DNA of 64,000 nucleotides from Cafeteria roenbergensis. Taxonomy: Eukaryota; Sar; Bigyra; Bicosoecida; Cafeteriaceae. The stretch covers positions 558,001 to 622,000 of the forward strand of contig VLTN01000010.1 of NCBI GenBank assembly GCA_008330645.1. The letters are read 5' to 3'. The notes below the pieces were generated by a model. That model saw only the letters and a program-made list of their open reading frames with translations, did no database searches and was not told the origin of the DNA. Shown one piece after another: positions 1-11,336 of this stretch (position 1 is the first letter of the stretch; each line of letters begins with the position of its first letter). Position numbers and translations under genes: made by a program.

Positions 1-2
1 TC

Positions 3-3000
3 TACATCGACACCGGCGACGAGAGCATCCCCAAGGGCTTCCTGGACGACACGCGCGAGTTCAAGCGCTCCCTCTTTGCCGCAGTGGTGGACGACGCGGA
101 CTGGGACGAGCGCAGCCGCTTCCCGAGGGGCAAGCTCAAGGCCTCTCTGGGCGAGTCCGGCACCATCGTGACGGACCTGCAGGCCATCCTGCAGAAGCAC
201 GAGATCGACAGCTCGGCATTCAGCGAGGCCGTGGTGGAGGAGCTTCGCCCCCTCACGGAGGAGAAGGCCCGCTCTGGCAAGGGCGGCTGGCGCGTGCCGG
301 AGGAGGAGCGCGCTCGCCGGCGCGACCTCACGAGCGAGTGCATTTTCACAATCGACCCCACCACCGCCAAGGACCTCGACGACGCTCTCCACATCAAGCC
401 CCTGGGCGACGGCCGCTTCGAGGTCGGCGTCCACATCGCAGATGTCAGCCACTTCGTCACGCCCGGCTCTGCCGTGGACGAGGAGGCCCGCCGGCGCTGC
501 ACCTCCACCTACCTGGTGACCCGCGTCATCCCGATGCTGCCCCCCATCCTGTGCGAGGAGCTCTGCTCCCTCAACCCCAACGTGGACAGGCTGGCATTCT
601 CCTGCATCTGGGTGATGAACGACAAGGGCGAGATGGAGCCCGACGAGGTGAGACGAGCGGCGGGCCGGCAGTGGGCGGCTGCATCGGCCGTGTGTGCGCG
701 CGTGTGTGTGTGCCGTTGCAGGGGCCGTTGCCAGGGCAGAGGCCGTTGCCACTTGGGCCCTGCGTATTCCTGCACCCCCCTCCCCCCTCCCCCACGACCT
801 CCCTCCGTCCTGCCCATCCAGCTCTCAATACTCAACGTTGTGCCCTGTCCCGCCCCGCTTCCCCTCTCTGTGCCTCTTGCAGCCCTGGTATGGCCGCACC
901 ATCATCCGCTGCTGCGCAAAGCTCGACTACCCCACCGCGCAGCACATGATCGAGGGCACCATCCCCGTGGCCGACACGCCAGGCGCCGACGCCATGCGCG
1001 AGGACGTTCCGGCAGAGCTCTGGGAGGTGGCGCGCCGGCCCACGGCCGATTGCGCGTTCCACTGCGATGACGTCATCGAGCGCGTGCGCATGCTGCAGAC
1101 TGTCGCCGCCGGCCGCCGCAAGGCCCGCTTCGCCTCTGGCGCCCTGCGCCTCAACCGCGCCAAGCTCGCCTTCCGCCTGGACAGCGACGGCAACCCCACC
1201 GGGTTCGCCCAGTATCCCATCAAGGACTCCAACCGCCTTGTAGAGGAGTATATGCTCATGGCCAACTACCTCGTGGCCGAGAAGATGATCCGCTGCGCAA
1301 AGGAGGTCGCCGTGCTCCGGTGAGCGCATCGCCCGCTTGCCCTCAGGCCCGCCGCGCCACAGCCAGCAGCTTGGCCAGCTGGCAGTGGGCCGCCCTGCGC
1401 TCGCCGCCCTGCGCCAAACTCCCTCATCGACTCCCTCCCCGCCCCCCCCCCCCCCCCCCCCGTGCCCCGCGCCCCTCGGAGCTGTCCTCGCAGCTGTCAC
1501 CCTTCCCCTCTGCTCGACCGCGTCACCAAGGCCGTCGACAACCTCCACGCTGCCGGCCTGGACTTCTTCGAGTGGGAGCCCGACAGCGCAGCCTCCCTCC
1601 AGCGCTCCCTCAGCCTCACCAACGCAGTCTCCCCATCCCTGATGGAGTCCGTTGTGGATATTTGCACGCAGCCGAACATGCCAGCGCAGTACTTTTTGTG
1701 CCCGGACCAGCCGTCCACCGAGTGGGCTCACTACGCCCTCGCCATTCCCTACTACACGCACTTCACCAGCCCCATCCGCCGGTACGCCGACGTGATGGTC
1801 CACCGGTGAGCCTGGCCCCCGGCGCGATATCGCCCATCCCCCTCCGACCGCAAGCGCGCTCGCGCACCGCTGACACCGCATTGCCCGGGCCTCCCCTGCC
1901 TCCAACCGCCCTGCCACCCGCCACTGCCCCCGCCGCTCCGCCGCGCAGTGTGCTGCAAGCTACCATCGAGGGGCCCGATGCCGTCGCCCGGCTCATCGCC
2001 TCGGGCAGCGCCGCAGGCGGCATGCCGCCCGCCCCAGCCGCCGCCGCGGGCTCCCGCGCGGCCCCTGCCGGCGACTCCGCGGCCCTTGGGCGCGCTCTCG
2101 TTTCCCAGCAGTGCGATACTTGCAACGAGCGAAAGATGGCGGCCAAGCGCGCCCAGGAGGACTTCGACAAGGTGTACCTCTGTGTCTTCCTCCGCAACGC
2201 GGCGGCGCCCTTCGACACCTGGGCCACCGTGGAGGAGCTCGGCGGCAACTTCTGCAAGGTCGTCGTGGACGGACTCGGCCTCACCTTCCAGTGTTACTAC
2301 GACCGCAACGGCGCAAACGGGGACATGGACGGCGAGTCCACCGTGATCCTCACCCCCGCGGAGCCGCCCTCCACGGAGACGGCCAAGGCAGCGGTGGCCA
2401 GGCTCTCGACGGCGGAGCGCCGCTGGGCGGGCCAGCCCGCGCGGGCCATCCCCTTCAAGGTCACGGCCGATGTGACCCGCCTCGCAAAGGACCGCAGCGT
2501 GCACGTGGAGCCCCCCCCGGAGGACAGCAGCGGCTCCGGCGACTCGGCCATCGCAGCCGCGATTGCCGCGGCCAAGGGCGAGGGCGCTTCCGACGCCGAC
2601 CCGCTCATCGACGGGGACGCCACCAGCGCCAAGATCGAAGCCGCGGCCACCCCGTACCCCACCCAGCTCACCCTCTCGCTGCTCTCCCGCGTGCGCGTGC
2701 GCCTCATTGTGCGCGACGATAAGATCCCCAGCGGTGAGCACCCTCTGCCCCCCCCCTGGCCCGCCTTCCGCACCGCGTGCCGCCGCTGCCGCTGCCGTGC
2801 GCCACGCTGGCACCCACGCTGATCGAGCCGGTCGCTGCCCGCCGCCGAGCACCGCGCCCGGCCCCCGCCAGTGCACCCGCCACTCGACCCTCACCCTCCG
2901 CCTCCTCGCCGCTGTTCCCTGCGCACTCGCCTCGCCCCGCAGAGCCGGAGGTCGTCATCCTCCACATGGCCGCATGGCGGAGGGCCTCTCCCCCCGAGGT

Positions 3001-3331
3001 GCTCGCGGCCCGCCGCGTGGAGAAGCGGCGCGCGCAGTCTGGCACCGGCTTCGAGGGCAGAGCCTCTGGGCATCGCGGCGGCGGCGGTCGGGGTGGGCAC
3101 CGAGGCGGTCGCGGCGGGCACCACGGCGGCGGTGGCGGTCGCGGCGGGCACCACGGCGGCGGTGGCGGTCGTGGCGGGCACCACGGCGGCGGTGGCGGTC
3201 GCGGCGGGCACCACGGCGGCGGTGGCGGTCGTGGCGGGCACCACGGCGGCGGTGGTGGTCGTGGCGGGCACCACGGCGGTCGCGGCGGGCACCACGGCGG
3301 TCGCGGCGGGCACCACGGCGGCGGGCACTGA
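3..3331 (+). CDS. DIS3L2: DIS3L2-like 3'-5' exoribonuclease, 5' partial, five exons
   Basis: This is an RNase II/RNB-family enzyme that degrades RNA 3' to 5' hydrolytically. The start lies outside the window. Exons I can phase: 3-647, 883-1319, 1494-1805, 1949-2733 and 2943-3331; all introns are GTGAG...CAG. The first exon holds the RNB catalytic signature DPTTAKDLDDAL followed by HIADVSHFV, with the metal-binding aspartates present. The third exon carries the conserved TSPIRRYADVMVHR, and the fourth a divergent S1-like stretch. No PIN domain is visible, and the family members lacking one are DIS3L2 (cytoplasmic, prefers uridylated RNA) and plant SOV. The last exon ends in an unusual tail of Gly, Arg and His repeats up to the TGA at 3329-3331, not a standard part of the family. 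Family assignment is firm; the DIS3L2 subtype is inferred because the N-terminus is missing. Confidence 0.9.
1442..1461. repeat. Poly-C tract inside a DIS3L2 intron
   Basis: An uninterrupted run of about 20 C residues lies in the second intron, roughly 30 bp upstream of the CAG acceptor at 1491-1493. It works as an all-cytosine pyrimidine tract. Other introns here also use C-rich rather than T-rich tracts, in keeping with the base composition. Confidence 0.8.
3090..3325 (+). repeat. 30-bp coding minisatellite in the DIS3L2 C-terminus
   Basis: Tandem copies of a roughly 30-bp unit encode Gly-Gly-Arg-Gly-Gly-His-His-Gly-Gly-Gly. Units alternate between cgcggc and cgtggc spellings, and the last units are shortened. 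The unit length is a multiple of three, so copy changes keep the frame. The product is an RGG-like, histidine-containing low-complexity tail of the kind associated with RNA binding. Confidence 0.9.
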
Positions 3332-3446
3332 TTTGAGGGGCGGCGCGAGACTGCAGAGTGTGCGTGTGTGCTGGCCCGAGGCAAATCTAGACTTCAAGGC
3401 CACTCAGCCTGTTTGGTCACAGCTGACGCGACTCAAAGCAAGCTCG

Positions 3447-5027
3447 TCAGTCACTGGGCTTTCCCATCTCCGCCAGCACCCGCCGGTACGCAGGCGTCCG
3501 CGCAGCGGCCGGGGGCGGGCCCCGCACATCCAGCCGACGCACCTGCTCGCCCCAAACACTCCCGCTCACGCGCCCCAGCCCGCACGACGGCGCCTCCCTC
3601 GCTGCGGCCGGCGCCTCCTCCGCCCTCGCCAGGACGCACACCACGATGAGGGGAGGCTTGCCAACCCTGCCCACGACGTCCAGCCGCTGCTCCACGGCCA
3701 GCCCCGCCGCGTGCGCTGCGGCGTACACCCGCCCGGCAGCCAGCGCTGTTTCGACCACCACGAACCGCCCGCCGCGCCGCTCCCACCACTCGGGCGGGGC
3801 GTCGGCAGATCCACGGGCGGGGCCCGTGAGCGCCTTGCCCGGGAACGCCGCTCCGTCCTCCTCGCGCTCCAGCCCCTCCAGGCCCGCCAGCGGCCGGGGC
3901 ACTGGCGGATACGGCAGAGCCGCGCCGTGGCAGTCCACCCCAGCGGCGGTTTCGCCGGCCTCCTGGCCGGCTGCAGCGCCCGCCGCCCCAGCGCTCGCGG
4001 CACTGTCGCCTTGACGGGTCGACACACGAAGCGACAGCGGGCGCACGCCCGCGGGCCGCAGCAGCGCCGCCGCCGCCGCGCAGTAAGCCTCCACGCCGCC
4101 CCGTTCTTCGAAGAGGCAGGCAGAGCTCTCTCCGTCGGCGGGCCGGCCGGCCACAGCGGGGTCGAAGTACGGCGGCGTGCCCGTGACGAGGTCAAACACG
4201 GCCGTCTCAGGCGGCCCTTCGGCGCCGGGTCCCTCCGATCCTTCCGCCGCTGCTGCTCCGCCGAAGAGGCGCGTGACTGCCTGCGCGGCCGCAGCCTGAG
4301 ACGAGGTCACTCGCAGGTCCCCACCCAGCACAACGCAGCGCCCGCCGCAGCCGTTGGCCAGGACTGACTGCCGCGCCAGCGCCATGCGCGTCTCCTGCGC
4401 CTCAAGCCCGACGCTCCGGGCGCCTGGCAGAGCCCACTGCACCATCAGCAGAGCAGAGCCGAGGCCGCACCCGATGTCGGCGCAGGCGGGGCGGGAGGCT
4501 GCCTCGGCGCCGGCTGGCCCGGCCTCCCGCTCAACGCGGCGCGCCTCCCGGAACGCCAGCCAGGCAGTGATGACGTCATCGGTCGAGTAGCGGTGGCGCG
4601 CCACTGGCTGCGCGATCGACCAGTGGCCAGCCAGCGGGTCCCAGGCGCAGTCCGCGGGGAGCACGGCGGCAGCCGGGAGCGACCCGCTGCTCTGGAGCGA
4701 CAGCACGTCCGTGGCCGGGCGCGGCCCGGGCGCCACCCAGTTTTCAAAGGTCTTCAGGGACCGGGCGGCCCGCTTCGCAGCCGTCGCCTCGGCAGCGCCC
4801 GAGCGGCCCCGCTTCCGCTCGACCGTGCCGCGGCCGCCACACACGGCGCACTTTCGCTGCTGCAGCTGGCGCTTGACCTCGCCGGGCGCGGGGTCGGACT
4901 TGCGCACGTCGCGCCGCTGAGGCTTGAACGGCACGGTTCCCTTGCCGCCGCACTTCCAGCACTCCCGGGTCGGCCCTGCGGCAGCGCGAGGAGGCGCTCG
5001 CGCGGCTGCGCCGCCCGAGGCGTCCAT
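3447..5027 (-). CDS. TrmN6/YfiC-like SAM methyltransferase with CxxCGGxG zinc-finger N-terminus
   Basis: A single-exon 526-residue protein if the ATG at 5027 is used; the frame stays open to 5183, but that would overlap the neighbour's start. Residues 23-30 (CWKCGGKG) and 60-67 (CAVCGGRG) are two DnaJ-type CxxCGGxG knuckles, probably binding zinc. A class I Rossmann methyltransferase follows: motif I ADIGCGLGSALLMV near 183-196 binds AdoMet, and GTPPYF at 283-288 sits where N6-adenine methyltransferases carry NPPY. The overall pattern resembles bacterial tRNA1(Val) A37 N6-methyltransferase (YfiC/TrmN6). The substrate is not known from sequence: tRNA is the family expectation, and the zinc knuckles could help bind RNA or protein. 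The stop lies 115 bp from the convergent DIS3L2 stop. Confidence 0.75.
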   Translation of the reverse strand: MDASGGAAARAPPRAAAGPTRECWKCGGKGTVPFKPQRRDVRKSDPAPGEVKRQLQQRKCAVCGGRGTVERKRGRSGAAEATAAKRAARSLKTFENWVAPGPRPATDVLSLQSSGSLPAAAVLPADCAWDPLAGHWSIAQPVARHRYSTDDVITAWLAFREARRVEREAGPAGAEAASRPACADIGCGLGSALLMVQWALPGARSVGLEAQETRMALARQSVLANGCGGRCVVLGGDLRVTSSQAAAAQAVTRLFGGAAAAEGSEGPGAEGPPETAVFDLVTGTPPYFDPAVAGRPADGESSACLFEERGGVEAYCAAAAALLRPAGVRPLSLRVSTRQGDSAASAGAAGAAAGQEAGETAAGVDCHGAALPYPPVPRPLAGLEGLEREEDGAAFPGKALTGPARGSADAPPEWWERRGGRFVVVETALAAGRVYAAAHAAGLAVEQRLDVVGRVGKPPLIVVCVLARAEEAPAAAREAPSCGLGRVSGSVWGEQVRRLDVRGPPPAAARTPAYRRVLAEMGKPSD

Positions 5028-5182
5028 GTCTCGCTCTCCGCGCAGTGCCGAGGGAAGGAACGGCAGCGGGCCAAGTCCGACTTGCTCCAGCTCTGCAGCT
5101 ATTGCCAGAGCCAGAGGCTTTCGCAACAGCCCCCCCCCGACACACGCACACCCCAGCCCGGGCACCGGGCAAGCATAGCGCA
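5028..5182. promoter_or_regulatory. Divergent promoter spacer, methyltransferase / ENGase
   Basis: 155 bp separate the chosen start codons of two divergent genes, so the promoters and 5' leaders must share or overlap here. Both flanking frames stay open through the spacer, so the starts are inferred from lack of overlap. I see no clear TATA element. Confidence 0.5.
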
Positions 5183-6277
5183 ATGCGGGGATTCAGAGCA
5201 CATGCAGACAATCCAGCGGCTGCCGGCACGCCTGCCTCGTCTGCACGACCGGCTGAGGGGCAGCGCTGGGCCCTTGGTCCAGACGCGTCAGTGGTTTCCG
5301 CAGCAACCACAGGCGCGGCGCTCGACCGCCTGCTTCCCCCGCCGCCCCAACAGGAGGCGGGGGAGTCAGAGGATGCGTATTCAGAGCGGCTGGGTGCGTT
5401 TCGCGCCTCACCGAGGTTCAAGGCGCACAAGTCGGCGGTTGAGTCACGATCCAGTGCGGCGCAGTCAGCGCCCGTTCTGCGCCTTGCCATCCCGCCGCTT
5501 CAGGCCGTGCAGGCTGCCGTGTTCTCGGCGACATGCCGAATCCTGCGGGAGCCGTCTGCTTCGTCGACCCCGGCCGCCCAGGTGGTGCTGTCGCTGCATT
5601 GCGAGGACCGGCAGCCTCCCAGCGGAGATGCCGCCGGGGCGCTCGTGGACTGCCTGTCAGGCAGCGTGCTTGGGGGTGCGGCTGGCGGCGGACCGGGCGT
5701 TCGCGGCGCGTGCCGGTGCGTGCTGGCCGCGCCGGGGCGGCCCACCTCCGCGCGCACGGCAGTCGTTGCGGAAGCTGCCTGGCGCAGAGGCGGCGGCCGG
5801 GCGTGCGAGGCGGTCTGGGCGGATCTCAACACCGAGGCGGCGGACAGCGAGTGGGCCCTCGCAGGCGAGGGCGTGTCGGGTCCGGTGCCCGCCCGCCCGG
5901 CCGCCGCGCAGCTCGCGGACGACTTGCTCGCACAGGCCGCATCCCCGCCCATGCTGACGCCCCCAACCTCCGTCGTGGTGCTGCGGCGTGACCTGCTGCC
6001 GGCCAGCGGCACGCTAGCGGCGCCGGAGGAGGCCCCGGCGGCCCCCTTCCGCCCTGTGGCCGTGACGCTGTGGGCCGCGGCGGACGGCCCCTGGGCGCGC
6101 TGCGCCCCCGCCGCCGTGCAGCTGGACATCCTGCCAGCCCTCTCAGGCCCGGCCGGCGCCCGGCAGTCGCCCCCTGCTTGCTGGCCAGCGAAGGAGATGC
6201 CCGAGCTGCGTCCCGTGGAGGGGTCTGCGGCGCCCTCGGCCGCGGCCGCTCCGGCAGCAGCAGCAGCAGCAGCAGCA

Positions 6278-6308
<31 letters not shown>

Positions 6309-9300
6309 ACGACGACGAGGATGCCGCCCTTCGCCCCTGCGTGGAGCGCGAGTGGGTGCCGCTCTGCTCCGGGCCAGCGCCCCTGCTGTGGGATGGGCCC
6401 CACGCCCCCGCTGCCTGGCCCGCGCCGAACGATGCGCCGGGAGCCGGGCCGGAGGCCGCGCCCGGGCTGCGAGCCGTCACCCTCCTCCTCCCCCCCTGGG
6501 CCGGTGGCGCCTGCGCCGACGGCCTCCGCATCAGGCTGCGGCCAGCTCCCGGCCGTGCCGCCGTTGCGGTGGCACGCTTCGCTGTGTGGTGCGGCCCGGG
6601 AACGCCGCCGCACTCTGCCGCCGCGGCAGGCACGCCCCGCAGCCTCGTCGATCGGATCGGGGGGCAGGTGCTCGCCCTCGCGCCCTCGCCGCTTGATGCG
6701 TCACGCGCCGCAGACTGGGCGCCGTCGCCGCCCCGCCCTGCGCTGGCGGCGCTCTGCCGGGTGCCCTGGTCCGGCTCCCCCGTGCTGGCTCTGCCGGGGC
6801 TGGGCGCGTCGGTGGCTCTGCCGGGGCAGGCTGGCTCGGGCAGAGCGGCTTGCATGCCGGCTGGCGAGGCCGAAGGGGTTCGGCTCCAGTTGGCTGCCGC
6901 AGCCGGCGCGGCAGCTGGAAGCTGCCTGCGCCTCTCCGCTGCGAGGCTTGGGGGCGGGGCGTGGGCCCTGCTTCCCGTGCAGCAGACCGCGGACACTGGC
7001 GCGTCAGCTGAGCTCCGGACACAGTCGGCGGCGGCATCAGCAGCAGATTCGGCAGCAGATTCGGCAGCAGCCGCCCCCCTCCCCTCCGCCCGTGCTGAGG
7101 AGGCGCTGCTGGTGCGACTCGGTCGTGCCGCCGCGGACGCGGTGGGCGCCGCCGGCGCCAGGGTCGCCCCCTTCTACGCGGCCATCGGCCCAGCGGACGT
7201 GGAGGCCTCGGCCATCGGCGTCGCCCGCCTCGCACCAGGCCTGGATCCGTGCCACCCCGCAGCGAGCGAAGCCATGGCGGGCGACGGCGGCGCGCACCCC
7301 CCGCCCCCGGCGGCCGCCACGCTCCCCATCACCAGCCTGGGCTCGTTGCTCGCGTGGTCCGCCTGCGACAGCCGCGACGGCCTGGTTCGGAACCTCTGGC
7401 CGAAGCCACAGTGGGCATCGGCGGCCGACTCTTTGGAGGGCGGCCCGGGACCCCGCCCGCTCGCGCCCGCCGACAACGGGTGTGAGGGCCGCTGCAGGCT
7501 GCTCTGCCACGACGCCGGCGTGGCGGTTCACCACCAAGACAGCGCCGCTGTGGACTCGCTTGGCGGGGATCCGGGGCAGGGCGCGGGCCCCCTCCAAGGC
7601 CTGAGCGTGGCCACGAGCGGGGCGGCGGACGCCGGGTCCCAGCTCGTCCTGCCCCGCTGGCACAGCTGCGATGTCTTCGTCTGCTTCTCCCACGCCCGGC
7701 TGACGGTGCCGCCGCGGCGCTGGGCGGCAGCGGCCAACGCCGCGGGGGCGCTCTGCCTCGGAACGCTGGTCACGGAGTGGGGCGACGGCTTCGACGACAC
7801 GGCAAAGCACCTATGCAGGCCCGCTGCCATGCGCCGGGTGGTGGACGCGCTCGTTCGTCTCGCCGGCCGCATGGGGTTCGACGGCTACCTGCTGAACTTC
7901 GAAACCCCGGCGCCGGGCGGCTCGGAGGGCGCGTCCGCGCTTCTGGCGTTCGCGGGCCTGCTCCGGCACCAGCTGGCCGCCGAGGTCGGCCCCCACACGC
8001 GAGTCGTGTGGTACGACTCCGTCTCTCTGCAGACGGGCCGGCTGGGCTGGCAGTCCGCCCTGACGGAGCACAACGCCGCGGCCCTCACGGCCACGGACGG
8101 GCTCTTCCTCGACTATCACTGGGGGGCGGGGACCCCGGGCGGCACGGCCAGGGCGCTGGGGGCGGCTCTGGGCGTGCCGCCCGCCGGCGTGCCGGCTTCG
8201 TTCCTGCGCGGCGTGCTCTTCGGCATCGACGTGTTCGGGCGAGGCACCTTTGGCGGCGGGCAGCTCCAGTGCGGAGTGGCGGCGCAGGCGGCCGCGCAAG
8301 CGGGGTGCTCAGTGGCGCTCTTTGCGCCAGGGTGGGCGTACGAGTCAGTTGGCGGGGCCAAGGCGGCGCCGTCTGCCGCGCGCAAGAGAGAGGCCGCGAT
8401 GTGGGGCGATGACGCCGTGTGCCCGGGCGGCGAGGCGGCGGCGCCGGGCCCAGCGGCAGCAGCAGCAGCAGCAGCGACGGCGGCGGCGGCATCGACAGCA
8501 GGCGCGGCTGGCGCCACTCACGGGGCGCGAGCCGGCGCGACGAGGCTTGAGGTGCCCCTGCTGCGGCCGACCGGAGAGCGGAGCGGCTGGTGGACCATCG
8601 GGCTTGCCGCCGACGGCGGCGCGCTGGACGACGAGCCCGCAGTGCATTGGATGTCGTTGGAGGACGCGCCCGCTCTCGGGCCGGAAAGCCCGCCAACGGG
8701 CGGAGCGGGCGGGCGATGCGCCGCCGGCGATCTGGCCTGGGTATCCTTCCAGCGCAGGGCGGGCGCCCTTGCCGTTCTGAACGCGGTGACGGGAGAAGCG
8801 GCCCTCCCCAGCGGGACTGCGAGGGGCTGGGTCGCCGAGGAGTCGCAGGCGGCCGAGGGGGCGGCGGCACCCCGCATCGAGCGACGGGACGACGGCGTCT
8901 TTGGGGTGTTCAGTCACGCCTGGCACGCCATGGAGACGGCGGTGATTCTGCGTGCCAAGCCGGGCGTGGCGGACGAGGCAAGCCTGCAGGAAGGCGGGAG
9001 CGGCAGCCTGCTCGCAGCCGGCGGCTCAGTCTGCTTCTCCGTCCGGAGCCACTCTGACTCGTCAAGCGAGCCCGTGTGGGTGGGCGCCTCGCTCGTTCTC
9101 TGCGGCCGCCGCCCCTCCGACGCGCCGGGGAGCTGCTCCGCCGTCCCTGTGTGGCACGCCTCGATGTTTGAGGAGGGCGTGGGGGCCGAGCTGTCCACGC
9201 TGCGGCTCGCGGTGCCTCCGGGGCTGGGCGCCCGCCTCAGGGCGGCTCACGGCGAGCTGCGCCCGACAGGCAAGCCCAGGCTACTGCTGCTGCTTCGCGT

Positions 9301-10630
9301 TGCGGGCCGCGACAGCGTGTACTGGGCCGGCCACTACGGCACCCGCGTCGCAGGCGCGTGGGTCGAGATCGCGGGGGACGCGCAATCAGACGACAAGGAA
9401 CCGCGCGCGACGCTTCTCGCTTCCCTGCCGCGCCCGCCCGCCAGGCCCACGCTCGCGGCAGCGCTGGGCGCTGGGCCCGCCTCGCTGCCCCTCCAGGCGT
9501 CCTTCAGCACCGGGCAAGGCGCCGGGAGCGGGCTCTGGCTCCGCGGCAAGCGGGTGGCAAGTGCAGGCAGCGCCTGGGCAGCCCACGCCCTTGCCAGGTC
9601 CGGCCCGTGCCTGGCCTGGGAAGGCCTGTCCAGCGCCGGCGTCGCCCGCTGCGAAGCGCCCCCCGGTGCTTCCGCCCACCCCCTTGCCTGGGTGCAGCTC
9701 GAGTCGGCCTGCGAGGGAAACGCGGCCGCCCTCTGCGCGAGCGACGCCATCGGCCCGGTGCTGGCGCAAACGCGCTGTGCCGCCCCGGGCGACGGGCCGG
9801 CCGGCGCGTGGGACGGAGCCCACACCGTCAAGCTCGTCTGCAACCGGAGCGCTGCGTCCGGTGCCCGGGCGACGGCCCTCGCTCGCCTGTTCAAGATTCG
9901 GAAGGCAACGGCTTCGCGCACCCTCGTCGTGAGGGTCCGCTGGTGGAAGGGGTCGGCCAGCGAGCCGTGGGCCCCAGTGCCCGTCATCGATGCGGCTGCG
10001 GGCAGCGGCTGCTGGAGAATGAGCTTCCCGTCTGATGTCGCGGCCGCCGACACGGGCTGCTCCCTCCCGAGGCTCCGGGCCGTCTCCGTCCCGGCCACAG
10101 GCAGCGACGCGGGCTGCTGGGCCTCCGCGCTCTGGACGCTGCCGGCCAGCGGCGAGGGCGCGGTTCACACCCTCGCCCTTGCGCTAGGCACGGTCGGCCC
10201 TGCGCGTGGCTCTGGCGCAGCCGAGCCGGCGGCAGCGCTGCGCCTGCGAGTCGGCCAGGTGAGTGTGGCGGAGGGGGATGCCGCCGCCTGGCCGCTGCAG
10301 GACCAGCTGGAGGTGTGCCCAACCGCTGCGCCGACGGCGCTGAGCGCCCTGGGAGAGTCGGCAGTGGCCGAGGCGTGCGGGCAATTCGCTGGCCAGCCGC
10401 GCAGGCACCTTGGTGTGGCGCTGCCTGGCTTGGCAGAGGAGGTGGGGGCGCGTCGCACCCGGTTTGAGGTGTGGCGGGTTGCCCCCGGCGCCTCGCTCAG
10501 CTGTGTTCCCGACCCGAGCAGCCCCGAGGTGGCGCTGGCTGCGGTGGAGGACGGAACGAGTGTTGTGGCGGGGGTCGAAGCCCTTGAGGGCGAGCGCGTG
10601 ATTGTTGTCTCGTCGAGCTGGCGTGGCTGA
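5183..10630 (+). CDS. ENGASE: GH85 endo-beta-N-acetylglucosaminidase, unusually long
   Basis: ENGase cleaves between the two core GlcNAc residues of N-glycans; eukaryotic forms are usually cytosolic and process free oligosaccharides and misfolded glycoproteins. This single-exon frame gives about 1,815 residues from the ATG at 5183, against roughly 700 for typical ENGases. The GH85 core lies near residues 720-1060: RNLWPKPQ, then FDGYLLNFETP with the N-x-E catalytic pair (Asn905 and Glu907), WYDSVSLQTGRLGWQ and GLFLDYHWG. About 720 residues precede the core, including an Ala tract followed by an Asp tract, and about 750 follow; neither flank was recognised, though the C-terminal side could hold beta-sandwich modules. 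No signal peptide is evident at this start, which agrees with a cytosolic enzyme. In-frame introns cannot be excluded. Confidence 0.85.
6253..6319 (+). repeat. Trinucleotide tract (GCA/GCC then GAC) in ENGase
   Basis: A run of gcagcagca passing into gccgcc and then gacgacgac encodes poly-Ala followed by poly-Asp in the N-terminal extension. It is a coding microsatellite ahead of the catalytic domain and is likely length-variable. Confidence 0.85.
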
Positions 10631-11336
10631 GCGCGCAGGTGGAAAGCGATGTTGCACTGACCGCACCATGCGCAGCCCCGCGCGGACAGCATACAGCGTG
10701 TGGGGCCGTCACATGTCTGCAGTGTCCTGATGTGGGCGAGCGCTCACCGTGGGTTCGGCTGCGCACGCGTGCGCCACACGCACATGCCCACTTCGTGCCA
10801 CCAGCCCCACTGGCCGGGGACACAGCGGGACGGGCCTCCCTCCTGCCGAGCGCACCAACCTCTGCAGTTGGCAAGGAGCCCCCAGCCGCGCGCTATGACA
10901 TGCTCCCCACTCCGCCAGCGAGAACTGCGCACCAGGCGTCGCTGCTGCAATGCCAAACAGTGCGCCACGCCTCCGCGGCCGCATGACGTTTGCTGTTCCC
11001 GGCTTCGCGTGTGCGATTCCGAGACGGGCAGCTTCGCTCGCAGCGATTGCGTGCCACAAGGCGGGGTGCGCTTGCCTTGACCAAACATGCCCATCGCTGC
11101 CGTTGAGCGCCAGCGTGCTCCAGCGAGAGCGGGGTGCATGCACGCAATCGGCGCCGAGCGCTCCACGAAGCCGATCCAACAGTCCCGAAACACACCGGAA
11201 CACAGAATCAGCAATAGCAAGCGAAACGATCGGAAATCCCTTCAAAAGCACACGCACACGGAGGTATTTGATGACGGCTACAGGCAAGCTAATCACACGG
11301 GACGCGCCGGAGCTGGCCAGCTCGGCGTCTGTCTGC
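10631..11336. other. Convergent intergenic spacer, nothing recognised
   Basis: About 700 bp lie between the stop codons of the convergent ENGase and hypothetical genes. The region is less GC-rich than its flanks and contains only short, unrelated frames. It should hold both 3' untranslated regions. No RNA gene or repeat was seen. Confidence 0.6.
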
